DNA of 64,000 nt from Pseudomonas helleri (GTDB lineage Bacteria > Pseudomonadota > Gammaproteobacteria > Pseudomonadales > Pseudomonadaceae), in NCBI RefSeq assembly GCF_001043025.1, contig NZ_JYLD01000007.1, positions 124,001 through 188,000 of the forward strand. The letters run 5' to 3'. The position numbers and the translations under genes were made by a program. The notes under the pieces are model-generated. The model made no database searches and was not told where the DNA came from. It saw nothing but the letters and a program-made list of their open reading frames with translations. Numbering within the stretch: the first letter of the stretch is position 1; every line of letters begins with the position of its first letter. Below, piece after piece: positions 1 to 7,760 of the stretch.

Positions 1-15
1 GCGCAGTTATCACTC

Positions 16-936
16 ATGCCCCGTTCCCTTGTTTCGTACTGGAAACGTGTCGCTGTCAGCGGCCCGACCGTCGATGGCCGCGAGATCCTTCCCCAGGAAC
101 TGCGTGATATCGCTGAGACCTACAAGCCTTCGCTTTACACCGCCGTAATCTGGTGTGACCACGAGCGCTGGTCCGGTTCATTTGGCACGGTGTTCGCCGT
201 TCGCCTGGTTGAAGAAGACGACGAACTGGAACCTGGCCAAATCGCACTGGAAGCACAGCTTAAGCCAAATGATCGACTTCTTTCGCTCAACGACCAAGGT
301 CAGAAGCTGTTCAGCAGCATTGAAATTTATCCGAATTTCCGTGGCACCGGCAAAGCGTACATGACCGGCATGGCCGTCACGGATGAGCCTGCCAGCACCG
401 GCACTCAAGAGCTGTATTTCTCGAAAAAAACCAACAAAGCCGCGTACTACGCAGCCTCTATCGAGCTGGGCAACTTGAGCGAAGAAAAGCCACAAGGCGA
501 GATGGGCAAGCTGATTGGTTTGCTCACCAACCTGTTCAAGCGTTTTTCCCTGGACAACAAACCCGCCGAAACCCCCTCAACTTTCACTGAGAGCAAAACC
601 CCTATGGATGAAGCTACCGCAACGGCTCTTGCAGCCCTGCTGGAGCAGCTGTTAATCGTCGCTGCCGGTATTAAGGCAGTCATCGAACCAGCTGTTGAAG
701 AAGCACCCGATCCCGACCAGGAACCGATCGACGACGTGAGCGATGCGGTAGGTGACATCGTGGCCACTGTCGAAGAAGAGCGCGAGTTCCGTCGCAACGG
801 TGGCGGGAACAAGGCTGTGCTGTCTGCTCTGGCAGACCTCAAAAAGCAGTTCTCAACTCTGCAAAACACCCCAGCAGGTCGTCAGTTGCCACGCAACACC
901 GGCCCGCAAAACCCTGCCAAAAAGCGGGTGCTCTAA
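16..936 (+). CDS. Capsid scaffolding protein / prohead protease, P2 gpO family
   Basis: GpO is both internal scaffold and autocatalytic serine protease for procapsid assembly in P2-like phages. The 306-residue product has the family's N-terminal protease part (about 1-150) with an Asp at 20 and His at 49 that fit the P2 catalytic Asp/His positions, and Ser100/Ser101 in the stretch SSIEIYPNF that should supply the nucleophile. The segment GTGKAYMTGMAVTDEPAS is typical of the family. The C-terminal half is acidic and helical, as expected for a scaffold. It lies directly before the capsid gene. The frame is open to the window edge, but ATG16 gives a normal N-terminus. Catalytic assignment is by analogy. 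Confidence 0.85.
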   Translation: MPRSLVSYWKRVAVSGPTVDGREILPQELRDIAETYKPSLYTAVIWCDHERWSGSFGTVFAVRLVEEDDELEPGQIALEAQLKPNDRLLSLNDQGQKLFSSIEIYPNFRGTGKAYMTGMAVTDEPASTGTQELYFSKKTNKAAYYAASIELGNLSEEKPQGEMGKLIGLLTNLFKRFSLDNKPAETPSTFTESKTPMDEATATALAALLEQLLIVAAGIKAVIEPAVEEAPDPDQEPIDDVSDAVGDIVATVEEEREFRRNGGGNKAVLSALADLKKQFSTLQNTPAGRQLPRNTGPQNPAKKRVL

Positions 937-937
937 C

Positions 938-1957
938 ATGGCCCAGCCACTGAGCGCTAATGGCGCCAAAAAATACAGTGCATTGCAGGCCGCTATCGCC
1001 GAGTCATACGGTGTTCAGCAGGCCAGCGAGATGTTCTCGGTCGAGCCGTCGATTGCCCAAGAACTGAACGACGCGATCACCGCCAAGGCTGACTTTCTGG
1101 AACGAATCAACATCGTTCCTGTGAGTGAAATCAAGGGCGAAAAGGTCTTTATCGGTGTGAACGGCCCGGTCACGGGTCGAACCGACACCAAGGAAAATGA
1201 CCGTGTTGCCAAGGATGCATCGGCACTCGGCAACTCGCTGTACGAGTTGTTTTCAACTGAGTCCGATGTGGGCATGCCTTACGCCAAGATCGACGCCTGG
1301 GCGAAGTTCCCGGACTTCCACGATCGTTATTCTGCAGCCGTGCAAAAGCGTATTGCCCAAGACCGTATCGTGGTCGGTTTCCACGGCACGCATGCGGCGG
1401 TACAGACCGACATCAAAAAGTACCCGCTGCTTCAAGACGTCAACAGAGGCTGGCTGCAGCAATTGCGCGAGTTGGCGCCGCAACAGGTGCTCAAGGAAGG
1501 CAAAGAGCCGGGTAAGGTCACGCTGGGCGAGGGTGGAGACTATGCCAACCTCGACGCACTGGTGCATGACACCAAGCAACTGGTTGACGAGATCTTGCGT
1601 GAGGATGGGGATCTGGTCTCAATCATCGGTTCTGACCTGCTCGCCGCTGACAAAGCCAAGCTCTACACCAAGCAGGGCGCTACTCCAACCGAGAAAGAAC
1701 GCATTGAAGACGCCCAGGTCATCGCGACCTATGGCGGTCTGCCGGCGTTCAGTGTGCCGAACTTCCCGGTGAACGCCGTGCTGGTCACCAGTTGGGACAA
1801 CCTGTCGCTGTACTACCAGGATTCCAGTTGGCGTAAGCAGGCTGTCGATAACCCGAAACGTTCCCGCGTTGAGGATTACAACAGCCGCAACGAAGGCTAC
1901 GTGATCGAGCAGATCGAGAAGATCGCTCTGACCGAAAACGTGGAGCTTCTGCCGTGA
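938..1957 (+). CDS. Major capsid protein, P2 gpN family
   Basis: HK97-fold shell protein; 339 residues, close to P2 gpN (about 357). ATG938 follows the gpO stop by one base; the open frame extends further upstream inside gpO, but only ATG938 gives a capsid-like N-terminus (MAQPLSANGAKKYSAL). Sequence blocks such as GRTDTKENDRVAKD and RIAQDRIVVGFHGTHAA are characteristic of the P2 capsid family. In the virion its N-terminus would be trimmed by the upstream protease. The 3' end overlaps the terminase small subunit gene by four bases (GTGA), which implies translational coupling. Confidence 0.9.
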   Translation: MAQPLSANGAKKYSALQAAIAESYGVQQASEMFSVEPSIAQELNDAITAKADFLERINIVPVSEIKGEKVFIGVNGPVTGRTDTKENDRVAKDASALGNSLYELFSTESDVGMPYAKIDAWAKFPDFHDRYSAAVQKRIAQDRIVVGFHGTHAAVQTDIKKYPLLQDVNRGWLQQLRELAPQQVLKEGKEPGKVTLGEGGDYANLDALVHDTKQLVDEILREDGDLVSIIGSDLLAADKAKLYTKQGATPTEKERIEDAQVIATYGGLPAFSVPNFPVNAVLVTSWDNLSLYYQDSSWRKQAVDNPKRSRVEDYNSRNEGYVIEQIEKIALTENVELLP

Positions 1958-2670
1958 GCCTGGCCCTGGCGCACAAGCGCCGCCTGTTGGCAGCAGGCGC
2001 AGCCGCATTAGTCGCAGCAGCCAGTGCGCCGGTGGCCTATTCGCCGGAATCCGCCCTGACCAGCCCAGCCAATGCCCGCAAGAATCTGATGCTGCAGGAA
2101 GCAGCCTTGGATCAAGATCTTGAACGCCTCAGTGCAATCAATGGGTTGGCTGGTAAGCAGGCACTCAAGCGTGACGAGTTACTGCCCAAGTACCAGGACT
2201 ATGTACAGCGCTATTGCGAGTCGGGTTTGAACTTCCCGAATCGCGTCCTGGTACAGGTGATGATTTGGCTGTTCGACACGGAAGAATTTGACGACGGCAT
2301 GGAGCTGGCCCACTTCGCGATCGGGCAAGGGCAGCAGATGCCCGAGCTATTTAAGCGCGACATCCAGACCTTTGTTGCGGACGCCGTGTGCGATTGGGCC
2401 TATGCGGAGTACAAGGCCAATCGCAGCCCGGAGCCTTACCTGTCCGACTTGTTGCCACTTGTTGACGGTGAATGGCAACTGACTGAGCAGATCCCGGCCA
2501 AGTTTCACAAGTTGATCGGCATCCGGGCTATGGAAGGCAAGGAATGGGCAACTGCGCTGCTGCATTTCAATCGTGCCACTGAGTTGTATTCGAGCATCGG
2601 CGTGGGTGTTCGCGTCGAAAACTGCCTGCGTGCCCTGAACAAAAAACAGGCCAAACCGGCCACCGAATAA
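1954..2670 (+). CDS. Terminase small subunit, P2 gpM family
   Basis: GpM recognises DNA for packaging and works with the large terminase gpP, whose gene would lie left of the window. The 238-residue product starts at GTG1954 inside the capsid stop (GTGA overlap). The opening MSLALAHKRRLLAAGAAA and the helical QRYCESGLNFPNRVLVQVMIWLFD segment match the family; the basic N-terminus is the expected DNA-binding part. Position after N and before L is the conserved P2 order. It is followed by a 99-bp gap with an inverted repeat, the first sizeable intergenic space in the head operon. Confidence 0.85.
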   Translation: MSLALAHKRRLLAAGAAALVAAASAPVAYSPESALTSPANARKNLMLQEAALDQDLERLSAINGLAGKQALKRDELLPKYQDYVQRYCESGLNFPNRVLVQVMIWLFDTEEFDDGMELAHFAIGQGQQMPELFKRDIQTFVADAVCDWAYAEYKANRSPEPYLSDLLPLVDGEWQLTEQIPAKFHKLIGIRAMEGKEWATALLHFNRATELYSSIGVGVRVENCLRALNKKQAKPATE

Positions 2671-2687
2671 CCGACTACCACCCCCGG

Positions 2688-2748
2688 CGAGAAACTGTGG
2701 ATGTGAGCCAACCATTTATGGCCATGCCCCACTGAAACAGTTTCCTCG
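2688..2748. repeat. Interrupted inverted repeat between gpM and gpL genes
   Basis: The arm CGAGAAACTGT (2688-2698) is repeated in inverted orientation as ACAGTTTCCTCG (2737-2748) with one bulged base. The 38-base spacer contains the smaller palindrome ATGGCCAT. There is no T-run after it, so it is not a standard terminator. It may be an RNA processing or attenuation structure in the head operon; the function is not known. Confidence 0.5.
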
Positions 2749-2769
2749 CCCCTATTTGAGCGGCCAGCG

Positions 2770-3231
2770 ATGAGCTTTTCAGGCAACCCCACCACGTTTG
2801 TGGAGCGTCAGATCGAGAATGACGGCTTTTGGCCCGATCTCTCTCTGACTGAGTTTCAGAAGGCCTACCGCCTTCCAGGGGAATACCTGGTCGAAACGCT
2901 GGTCGTTGGCTTGATCTCGGCAATGACCGAGGTCAACGCAGACCTGGCCAAGTGCAAAGGCAAATGGCAGGCCGCAGGCGTGTCCTGCTTGAAATCTGCT
3001 GACCCTATGGTGCTGCCGGAGCGCACATTTCAAGCAGAGACGTACAAGCGCGCCGTGTATTGCCGCGCCAAAGCCGAACTGCTGCCCCAGTTCGCCACCA
3101 TCACCCGCCGCGAGAGCGCCGAAAACACCGGCAAGGAAGCCCCTGAGCGCGCCGAAACCTTTTTGGCATTCAGCCAGGCCGCTGTCCGCTCGCTGCAGGG
3201 CCGTGGCCGCATCACGGCGGTGCTGCTGTGA
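2770..3231 (+). CDS. Head completion/stabilisation protein, P2 gpL family
   Basis: GpL closes the filled head at the portal before tail joining. The 153-residue length equals that expected for the family, and the N-terminal run with NDGFWPDLSLTEFQKAYRLP is diagnostic. It starts at ATG2770 after the 99-bp non-coding gap and ends by overlapping the next start (GTGA at 3228-3231). It stands at the head-to-tail transition of the operon, as in P2 and HP1. Confidence 0.85.
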   Translation: MSFSGNPTTFVERQIENDGFWPDLSLTEFQKAYRLPGEYLVETLVVGLISAMTEVNADLAKCKGKWQAAGVSCLKSADPMVLPERTFQAETYKRAVYCRAKAELLPQFATITRRESAENTGKEAPERAETFLAFSQAAVRSLQGRGRITAVLL

Positions 3232-3680
3232 TCAAGCTTATTGCCCTGACCAAGTTCCTCAAAGAGTGCCAGTTAGTGTTGCCCGAACAGCTCGACAGCT
3301 GGACCGACCAGGTCACGCTCGATCTGATCTGGAAACCTGACGTTGACGGCTTGCACATGGGCGACATGCGCTACAGCGCAACGATCATTTTCGAGCGGTT
3401 CGCGGATCACCCGGGGCGCCTGATGGCGCTGGTGGGCAGTTGGCTGGAAAACAACGACTCCGATCGCGATCGCCGCTACGACCTGCCAGCGCCGAAGTTT
3501 GACGTCTCGATGCTGGACAACGATCTGGCTGACGTCGAAATCACCCTGGAATTCGTCGAGCCGCAGTATCTGGCTGAGGATCCCAACGGCGAGATCGAGG
3601 CCTTCGAAAAGACCTGGGCGTTTGTTCCATTCGATCTTTGGGTTGCCGAACACGGCGAGGTAGCCGCTCATGGCCACTAA
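3228..3680 (+). CDS. Tail completion protein, P2 gpR family
   Basis: GpR-type proteins cap the head-proximal end of P2-like tails together with gpS. The product has 150 residues with the family-like opening KFLKECQLVLPEQLDSW and the C-terminal EKTWAFVPFDLWV block. GTG3228 overlaps the previous stop, and the 3' end overlaps the gpS-like gene by 11 bases, so R and S are probably translationally coupled. In P2 the lysis genes sit between L and R; here R follows L directly, as in HP1-like phages. Confidence 0.8.
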   Translation: MIKLIALTKFLKECQLVLPEQLDSWTDQVTLDLIWKPDVDGLHMGDMRYSATIIFERFADHPGRLMALVGSWLENNDSDRDRRYDLPAPKFDVSMLDNDLADVEITLEFVEPQYLAEDPNGEIEAFEKTWAFVPFDLWVAEHGEVAAHGH

Positions 3681-4350
3681 TCCGCTAAACCTCGATGTCC
3701 GGGGGCTGCTCAGCGTTGAAGCCCAAATGGCCTTGCTTGAGCTGTCGCCCCAGTTGCGCCGCCGCCTGCTGAACAACGTCAGCAAGCGCGTACGTACGCA
3801 GAGCCGCAAGCGTGTGCGCGAGCAACAGAACCTGGACGGCACCCCCTTCGCTGAGCGCAAAGGCTCGTCCAAGGGCAAAAAGAAGATGGAAGCCGGGTTG
3901 GCCAAGCTGCTGCAGGTGACCCGTGTCAGTTCCGATGAAGCCGAACTGGGCTGGAAAAACGCCCTGACGCGCTGGGTTGCCTCACAGCAGCACAACGGTG
4001 TCAGCGAACGCCGTACGGCTGCGCAGATGCGCCGCTGGAACAAAGTCCCGCCCGGTATTGCCTGCACCGATAAACAAGCCAAGCGCCTGCGCCAAGTGGG
4101 TTTTCGTGTGCACGTGAAGGGCAAAAAGGCCATGGCCAAGCCCTCTGTGGCGTGGATTCAAGAGCACGTGAACTACGCGAAGGCGGGGCTGCTGATCCGC
4201 ATCTTGAACGATGAAAGAAAAGCGTCCTCGGGTGCGCAAAGCTGGGACATCACCTTGCCCAAACGCCAGTTCTTGGGCGTGAACACCGGCAATGAAACCA
4301 GCGATCTGGTTAACCAGGTCTTTCAACAAATCCTTAACTCACCCCGCTAA
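3670..4350 (+). CDS. Phage virion morphogenesis / tail completion protein, P2 gpS family
   Basis: 226 residues, noticeably longer than P2 gpS (about 150), with the conserved early part ALLELSPQLRRRLLNNVSKRV followed by a highly basic central region. GpS-type proteins act in tail completion and head-tail joining. The gene overlaps gpR and ends 11 bases before the sheath gene. The extra length lies in the middle (about residues 80-150); I cannot tell from sequence whether it forms an added domain. ATG3670 is supported by the overlap arrangement and the family N-terminus. Confidence 0.75.
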   Translation: MATNPLNLDVRGLLSVEAQMALLELSPQLRRRLLNNVSKRVRTQSRKRVREQQNLDGTPFAERKGSSKGKKKMEAGLAKLLQVTRVSSDEAELGWKNALTRWVASQQHNGVSERRTAAQMRRWNKVPPGIACTDKQAKRLRQVGFRVHVKGKKAMAKPSVAWIQEHVNYAKAGLLIRILNDERKASSGAQSWDITLPKRQFLGVNTGNETSDLVNQVFQQILNSPR

Positions 4351-4361
4351 CGAGGCACTGT

Positions 4362-5471
4362 ATGGCACTCGGCCAAGTCACCGTTAACAATCTCAATCTT
4401 GGCCAGGGTGCCGTGACTGAGATCGAACGCTATTTCCTGTTTATCGGCCCCGGCGCGAAGAACGTCAACGAGCTGATCCCGTTGAACACCGACAGCGATC
4501 TGGAAAACGCCCTGGGCATTCCGGCCAATGACCTGAAAACCCAGATCACCGCCGCCAAGCTGAACGGCGGTGATCGCTGGGCCTGCCTGGCGGCGCCGAT
4601 CGCTGCAGACGGTGACTGGGCCAAAGCGCTGGAAAAGGCTATGCAACAAGGCCATTCAGTTGAGGCTGTGGTGATCACCAAGCCGGTCAAAGCCGCCGCC
4701 GAACTGTCGACTATGCATGACGCGGCCATTGCGCTCAACAACACGTATGGCCGCCGGGTGTTCGTGATGGCGGCCAGTGTTGGCATCACCGCGCTGCAGA
4801 CGTGGAATCAGTACCTCACTGAGCAGCGTGCCATCACCACGGGCCTTGTCGCGCCGCGTGTCCTGGTCGTACCTCAGTTGCACGGCAATGACCTGGGCGT
4901 GCTGGCCGGTCGACTGGCCAATGCTGCAGTAAGCGTTGCTGACAGCCCGATGCGTGTCGCATCCGGCGCGCTGCTGGGCTTGGGCGCTGTTGCTGTGGAC
5001 AAAGACAGCGTGCCGCTTCCATCTGCGATCCGTGCCGAGCTGGACAAGGCCCGTTTCTCGGTTTCGCAGACCTATCCGGATTACCCGGGCGTGTACTGGG
5101 GCGACGGCAACATGCTCGATGCACCGGCGAGCGACTTCCTAGTGGTTGAGTACCTGCGCTTGGCTGACAAGGCTGCGCGTCAGGTACGCCCACTGCTGAT
5201 CCGCCGTGTGGGTGACCGTCGCCTGAACAACACGCCCAACAGCATGGCCGCTGCTGTCAGCGCCTTCATGAAACCACTGCGCCTGATGGCCAAGTCCGTG
5301 ACGTTCGCCGGCCAGGTGTTCCCGGGCGAGATCGAATCGCCCAAAGACGGCGACATCGTGCTGGTGTGGCTCAACAAAACCAAGGTTGAGATCTACATCA
5401 AGATCCGGCCACTCAACTGCCCGAAAGACCTGACGGCCAACATCGCCCTCGATCTTTCCACCGACGACTAG
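4362..5471 (+). CDS. Contractile tail sheath protein (DUF2586, HP1-type)
   Basis: The 369-residue product starts MALGQVTVNNLNLGQGAVTEIERY and resembles the DUF2586 proteins of HP1-like phages, which take the place of P2 gpFI as tail sheath. It is the outer contractile cylinder that drives the tube through the host envelope. A paired tube gene follows after 11 bases, the universal sheath-tube order. The family assignment is from recognition of sequence style and position; P2 gpFI itself is not obviously similar. The start has AACGAGG upstream as a weak ribosome site. Confidence 0.8.
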   Translation: MALGQVTVNNLNLGQGAVTEIERYFLFIGPGAKNVNELIPLNTDSDLENALGIPANDLKTQITAAKLNGGDRWACLAAPIAADGDWAKALEKAMQQGHSVEAVVITKPVKAAAELSTMHDAAIALNNTYGRRVFVMAASVGITALQTWNQYLTEQRAITTGLVAPRVLVVPQLHGNDLGVLAGRLANAAVSVADSPMRVASGALLGLGAVAVDKDSVPLPSAIRAELDKARFSVSQTYPDYPGVYWGDGNMLDAPASDFLVVEYLRLADKAARQVRPLLIRRVGDRRLNNTPNSMAAAVSAFMKPLRLMAKSVTFAGQVFPGEIESPKDGDIVLVWLNKTKVEIYIKIRPLNCPKDLTANIALDLSTDD

Positions 5472-5482
5472 GAGTCACCCTT

Positions 5483-5932
5483 ATGTCACGTATTGGCGGC
5501 AAGAACTTTGACGTGAACCTGGGCGATCTGCTGGTCCACGTTCAAAACTGCACCCTCGATATCACCGACAACACAGCCGTGGCCAAGAGCCGTGGCGTTC
5601 CCGATGGGCACGTGGACGGTGAAGTTTCGGCCAGCGGTGAAATGGAATTCGACACCAACAATTTCAACCTGTTGATCGAAGCGGCGCGCACTGCCGGCAG
5701 CTTTCGCAAGCTTGAGCCATTTGACAGCGTTTTCTTTGCCAAGGCAGGCGAAGAAGAACTGCGCATTGAGGCCTTTGGCTGCAAGTTGCGGATCTCCAAC
5801 CTGCTCAGCATTGACCCCAAGGGCGGTGAAACTTCCAAGCACAAGGTGCCGTTTGACGTCACCAGCCCGGACTTTATCCGCATCAACGGCGTGCCGTACC
5901 TGGACGCTACCGAGATCGAGGGCTTGAGCTGA
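5483..5932 (+). CDS. Tail tube protein (DUF2597, HP1-type)
   Basis: 149 residues beginning MSRIGGKNFDVNLGDLLVHV, the pattern of DUF2597 proteins that form the inner tube in HP1-like tails. It is preceded by AGGAGT at good distance (ATG5483). The gene follows the sheath immediately, and its stop TGA shares a base with the next start (TGATG). The tube length is set by the tape measure encoded at 7761-9743. Function is inferred from family and position. Confidence 0.8.
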   Translation: MSRIGGKNFDVNLGDLLVHVQNCTLDITDNTAVAKSRGVPDGHVDGEVSASGEMEFDTNNFNLLIEAARTAGSFRKLEPFDSVFFAKAGEEELRIEAFGCKLRISNLLSIDPKGGETSKHKVPFDVTSPDFIRINGVPYLDATEIEGLS

Positions 5933-6144
5933 TGGTCTGCCCGTTCGATCGCGCCCAAGCGCTGGAACAACGTGACCGTGACCGGGCGATTGCCCACCAG
6001 TTGGCCAAGTCGCGATCGGCCGGGCCGAGCCTTAGCGAATGCCTGGACTGCGGCGGCGATATCCCCAAGGCGCGGCAAGCGTTTGGCGGGATTGAGCGTT
6101 GTGTGGGATGCCAGACCATTTTCGAGAAAAGGACTACCCGATGA
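5932..6144 (+). CDS. DksA/TraR-type zinc finger protein
   Basis: 70-residue protein with a C4 zinc finger, CLDC-x17-CVGC, near the C-terminus (about residues 38-61) and a helical basic N-terminal half, as in phage and plasmid TraR proteins. TraR-like proteins bind the RNA polymerase secondary channel and mimic DksA plus ppGpp. It overlaps the tube stop by one base (TGATG) and overlaps the holin start (ATGA), so it is expressed late with the lysis genes. The role in this phage is inferred; P2-like phages often carry one here. Confidence 0.75.
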   Translation: MVCPFDRAQALEQRDRDRAIAHQLAKSRSAGPSLSECLDCGGDIPKARQAFGGIERCVGCQTIFEKRTTR

Positions 6145-6344
6145 GCACAAATCAGGCCGCTCAGGACACGGCTATCGCTATCGCGAAGGCAGCGCCAGCC
6201 ATTGGTGTGGCGGCGACCGGCGCAACTGGGACGGTCGACTGGACGTCAGTCGCCTACATGCTAACGGCGCTCTACATGGTGCTGCAGATCGTGCTGTTGG
6301 TGCCCAAGTACCGCCAGATGCTGCGCGATTGGAGGAATAAGTGA
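6141..6344 (+). CDS. Holin
   Basis: 67-residue membrane protein starting MSTNQAAQDTAIAIAKAAPA. It has a hydrophobic helix around residues 35-54 (VAYMLTALYMVLQIVLLV), a possible weaker one at about 10-28, and a charged C-terminal tail KYRQMLRDWRNK. Size, topology and position just before the endolysin identify it as a holin that permeabilises the inner membrane at lysis. ATG6141 overlaps the zinc-finger gene stop (ATGA). Upstream AAAAGGA serves as ribosome site. Confidence 0.75.
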   Translation: MSTNQAAQDTAIAIAKAAPAIGVAATGATGTVDWTSVAYMLTALYMVLQIVLLVPKYRQMLRDWRNK

Positions 6345-6811
6345 TGAGCCTGCGTAACAAAATCGCGATCGGCGCGCTGACCGGCGTGCTGGGCATGACT
6401 GGTGCAGTGGTTGCCTGGTTTGAGGGGCGCTCGTTGGTGGCCTACCTCGATCCGGTGGGCATTGCGACTATCTGCGAAGGCGTCACCCAGGGCGTGAAGC
6501 TGGGCGATCGGGCGACACACGAGCAGTGCGACGAGCTGCTGCAGCGTGAATTGCGCATCGCGTTGACGGCTGTTGATCGCCAGGTACGCGTGCCGCTGCC
6601 TGAAACACGCCGCGCTGCCCTTGGGTCGTTTGTTTACAACGTGGGGGAGGGCCAGTTTGCCAGCTCAACGTTGTTGCGCCTGCTGAACGCGGGTGATGCA
6701 CGTGGTGCCTGCGCCCAGTTGTCGCGCTGGACCTATGCCGGGGGCAAGCAATTGGCCGGACTGGTCAATCGCCGCGCCGCCGAACGTGAGCTGTGCGAGG
6801 TCGGCCTATGA
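6344..6811 (+). CDS. Endolysin, lysozyme of GH24 family with SAR-type N-terminus
   Basis: Muramidase that cuts the glycan backbone of peptidoglycan at lysis. Counting from ATG6344, Glu27, Asp36 and Thr42 keep the E-8-D-5-T spacing of the GH24/T4 lysozyme active site (FEGRSLVAYLDPVGIATICEG region). The first 25 residues form a weakly hydrophobic Gly/Ala-rich helix without a cleavage site, typical of signal-anchor-release endolysins that wait in the membrane until the holin depolarises it. Strong site GGAGGAATAAG lies just upstream. ATG6344 overlaps the holin stop (TGATG); GTG6341 is a less likely start. 155 residues. Confidence 0.85.
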   Translation: MSLRNKIAIGALTGVLGMTGAVVAWFEGRSLVAYLDPVGIATICEGVTQGVKLGDRATHEQCDELLQRELRIALTAVDRQVRVPLPETRRAALGSFVYNVGEGQFASSTLLRLLNAGDARGACAQLSRWTYAGGKQLAGLVNRRAAERELCEVGL

Positions 6812-7257
6812 ATTGGCTCACTGCTGCCTTGTCGTGTCTGGTTATTTGGTTTGTTGCTAACGGCCTCATCGATGAGCGCGACAGCGCACGCATTGAACGC
6901 GACACCGCTCAACAGGAGGTGGCCGGACTGCGCGAAGCCGCCCGTATCAGCGGCGAAATGCTCGCCGATCGCGACGAGATAGATCGCACCCGCACCCAGG
7001 AGTTGAACCATGCACGTTCTGAAATCGCTGACCTGCAGCGCGCTGTTGACGCTGGCACTCAGCGGCTGTTCATCAAAGCAGCCTGCCCAGTCACTGTGCC
7101 CGCCAAAACCGGCACCGGCGGCGTGGCTGATGGAGCCGCCGCCGAACTCTCAGCAGACGCTCGATCGGATTATTTCACCCTCAGAGATCAACTCGCCGTC
7201 AGCCGCGAAATGATCCTGGGCTTGCAAGACCACATGCGCCGGATCTGCCTGCGCTAA
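6808..7257 (+). CDS. Spanin inner-membrane subunit Rz
   Basis: 149 residues with one N-terminal membrane anchor (about 3-20, WLTAALSCLVIWFVANGL) followed by a long coiled coil rich in Glu, Arg and Ala, the Rz layout. Together with Rz1 it fuses inner and outer membranes in the last lysis step. ATG6808 overlaps the endolysin stop (ATGA). The Rz1 gene is nested entirely inside this gene in another frame at 7010-7213, the classical Rz/Rz1 arrangement, which strongly supports the call. Confidence 0.8.
   Translation: MNWLTAALSCLVIWFVANGLIDERDSARIERDTAQQEVAGLREAARISGEMLADRDEIDRTRTQELNHARSEIADLQRAVDAGTQRLFIKAACPVTVPAKTGTGGVADGAAAELSADARSDYFTLRDQLAVSREMILGLQDHMRRICLR
7010..7213 (+). CDS. Spanin outer-membrane lipoprotein Rz1, nested in Rz
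   Basis: 67-residue ORF in a different frame, lying wholly within Rz. It has a lipoprotein signal (SALLTLALSGC, lipobox LSGC at residues 17-20) and a Pro-rich mature part (CPPKPAPAAW, EPPP), both hallmarks of Rz1. The mature lipoprotein would sit in the outer membrane and bind the periplasmic tip of Rz. It is easy to miss because it overlaps a real gene, but signal, proline content and position agree. Confidence 0.8.
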   Translation: MHVLKSLTCSALLTLALSGCSSKQPAQSLCPPKPAPAAWLMEPPPNSQQTLDRIISPSEINSPSAAK

Positions 7258-7302
7258 CCGCATTCCCTTTTTGATCACTGACCCTTTACTGGAGTAACCC
7301 CC

Positions 7303-7590
7303 ATGACTGAACGCCGCGAAATCACCCTGGAAGTAGGCGACAAGGAATTCACGTTCACCGTGACCCCGCAGGACGCGACCAAGTACTTCAACAGCCTCAC
7401 TCAGACCAGCAAGGTGGCCCCGGCCAACAACCTGCTGATGAACACCGTTAAGCAAGAAGAACGCGCCACGCTGAAAGAACTCCTAGCCAACCCTGTACTG
7501 ATCATGCAACTGGCCGGTGCGCTCCTGGAAGAGTACGCCCCGGACGTTGAAATCATCGTAAAAAAGCACTCGACCACGCTGAGCGCCTAA
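7303..7590 (+). CDS. Tail assembly chaperone, unshifted form (gpE-like)
   Basis: 95-residue acidic protein starting MTERREITLEVGDKEFTFTV, preceded by GGAGTAACCCCC. It lies directly upstream of the tape measure, the fixed position of tail assembly chaperones in phages with long tails (P2 E, lambda G). Such proteins coat the tape measure while the tube polymerises. Its 3' end carries a slippery heptamer, and a longer product is made from the same start (see 7303-7754). Confidence 0.75.
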   Translation: MTERREITLEVGDKEFTFTVTPQDATKYFNSLTQTSKVAPANNLLMNTVKQEERATLKELLANPVLIMQLAGALLEEYAPDVEIIVKKHSTTLSA

Positions 7591-7754
7591 GCGAAGACGG
7601 GCTGGGCCAGTTAATGGCCCTGACCAACCGCTGGATGCCCGGCGCCGAGCCCTCGATCGAGAACATGGGCACGGCCAAGTGGCTAGAAGACGAGTACTGG
7701 CGACGAACGGAAATCGCCGTGGCCAATGGCATTGCCATAGCACTGAACGGATAA
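7303..7754 (+). CDS. Tail assembly chaperone, -1 frameshift extension form (gpE+E'-like)
   Basis: At 7560-7566 the reading frame ...GTA AAA AAG contains A_AAA_AAG. After a -1 slip the frame from 7566 (GCA CTC GAC...) runs open for 62 codons to TAA at 7752-7754, six bases before the tape-measure start. The extension reads ALDHAERLSEDGLGQLMALT and continues through WMPGAE and EDEYWRR. The predicted fusion is 150 residues: 88 from the first frame and 62 from the second. The frame has no start codon near its beginning, so it is only reachable by frameshifting. This mirrors P2 E+E' and lambda G-T. Translation efficiency cannot be judged from sequence. Confidence 0.8.
7560..7566 (+). other. Programmed -1 ribosomal frameshift site (A AAA AAG)
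   Basis: Canonical X XXY YYZ heptamer in the correct phase relative to the gpE-like frame. It is followed by a second frame open to just before the tape measure. A AAA AAG is among the most slippery sequences known in bacteria. A downstream pseudoknot or stem was not worked out. Confidence 0.8.
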
Positions 7755-7760
7755 ACACAC

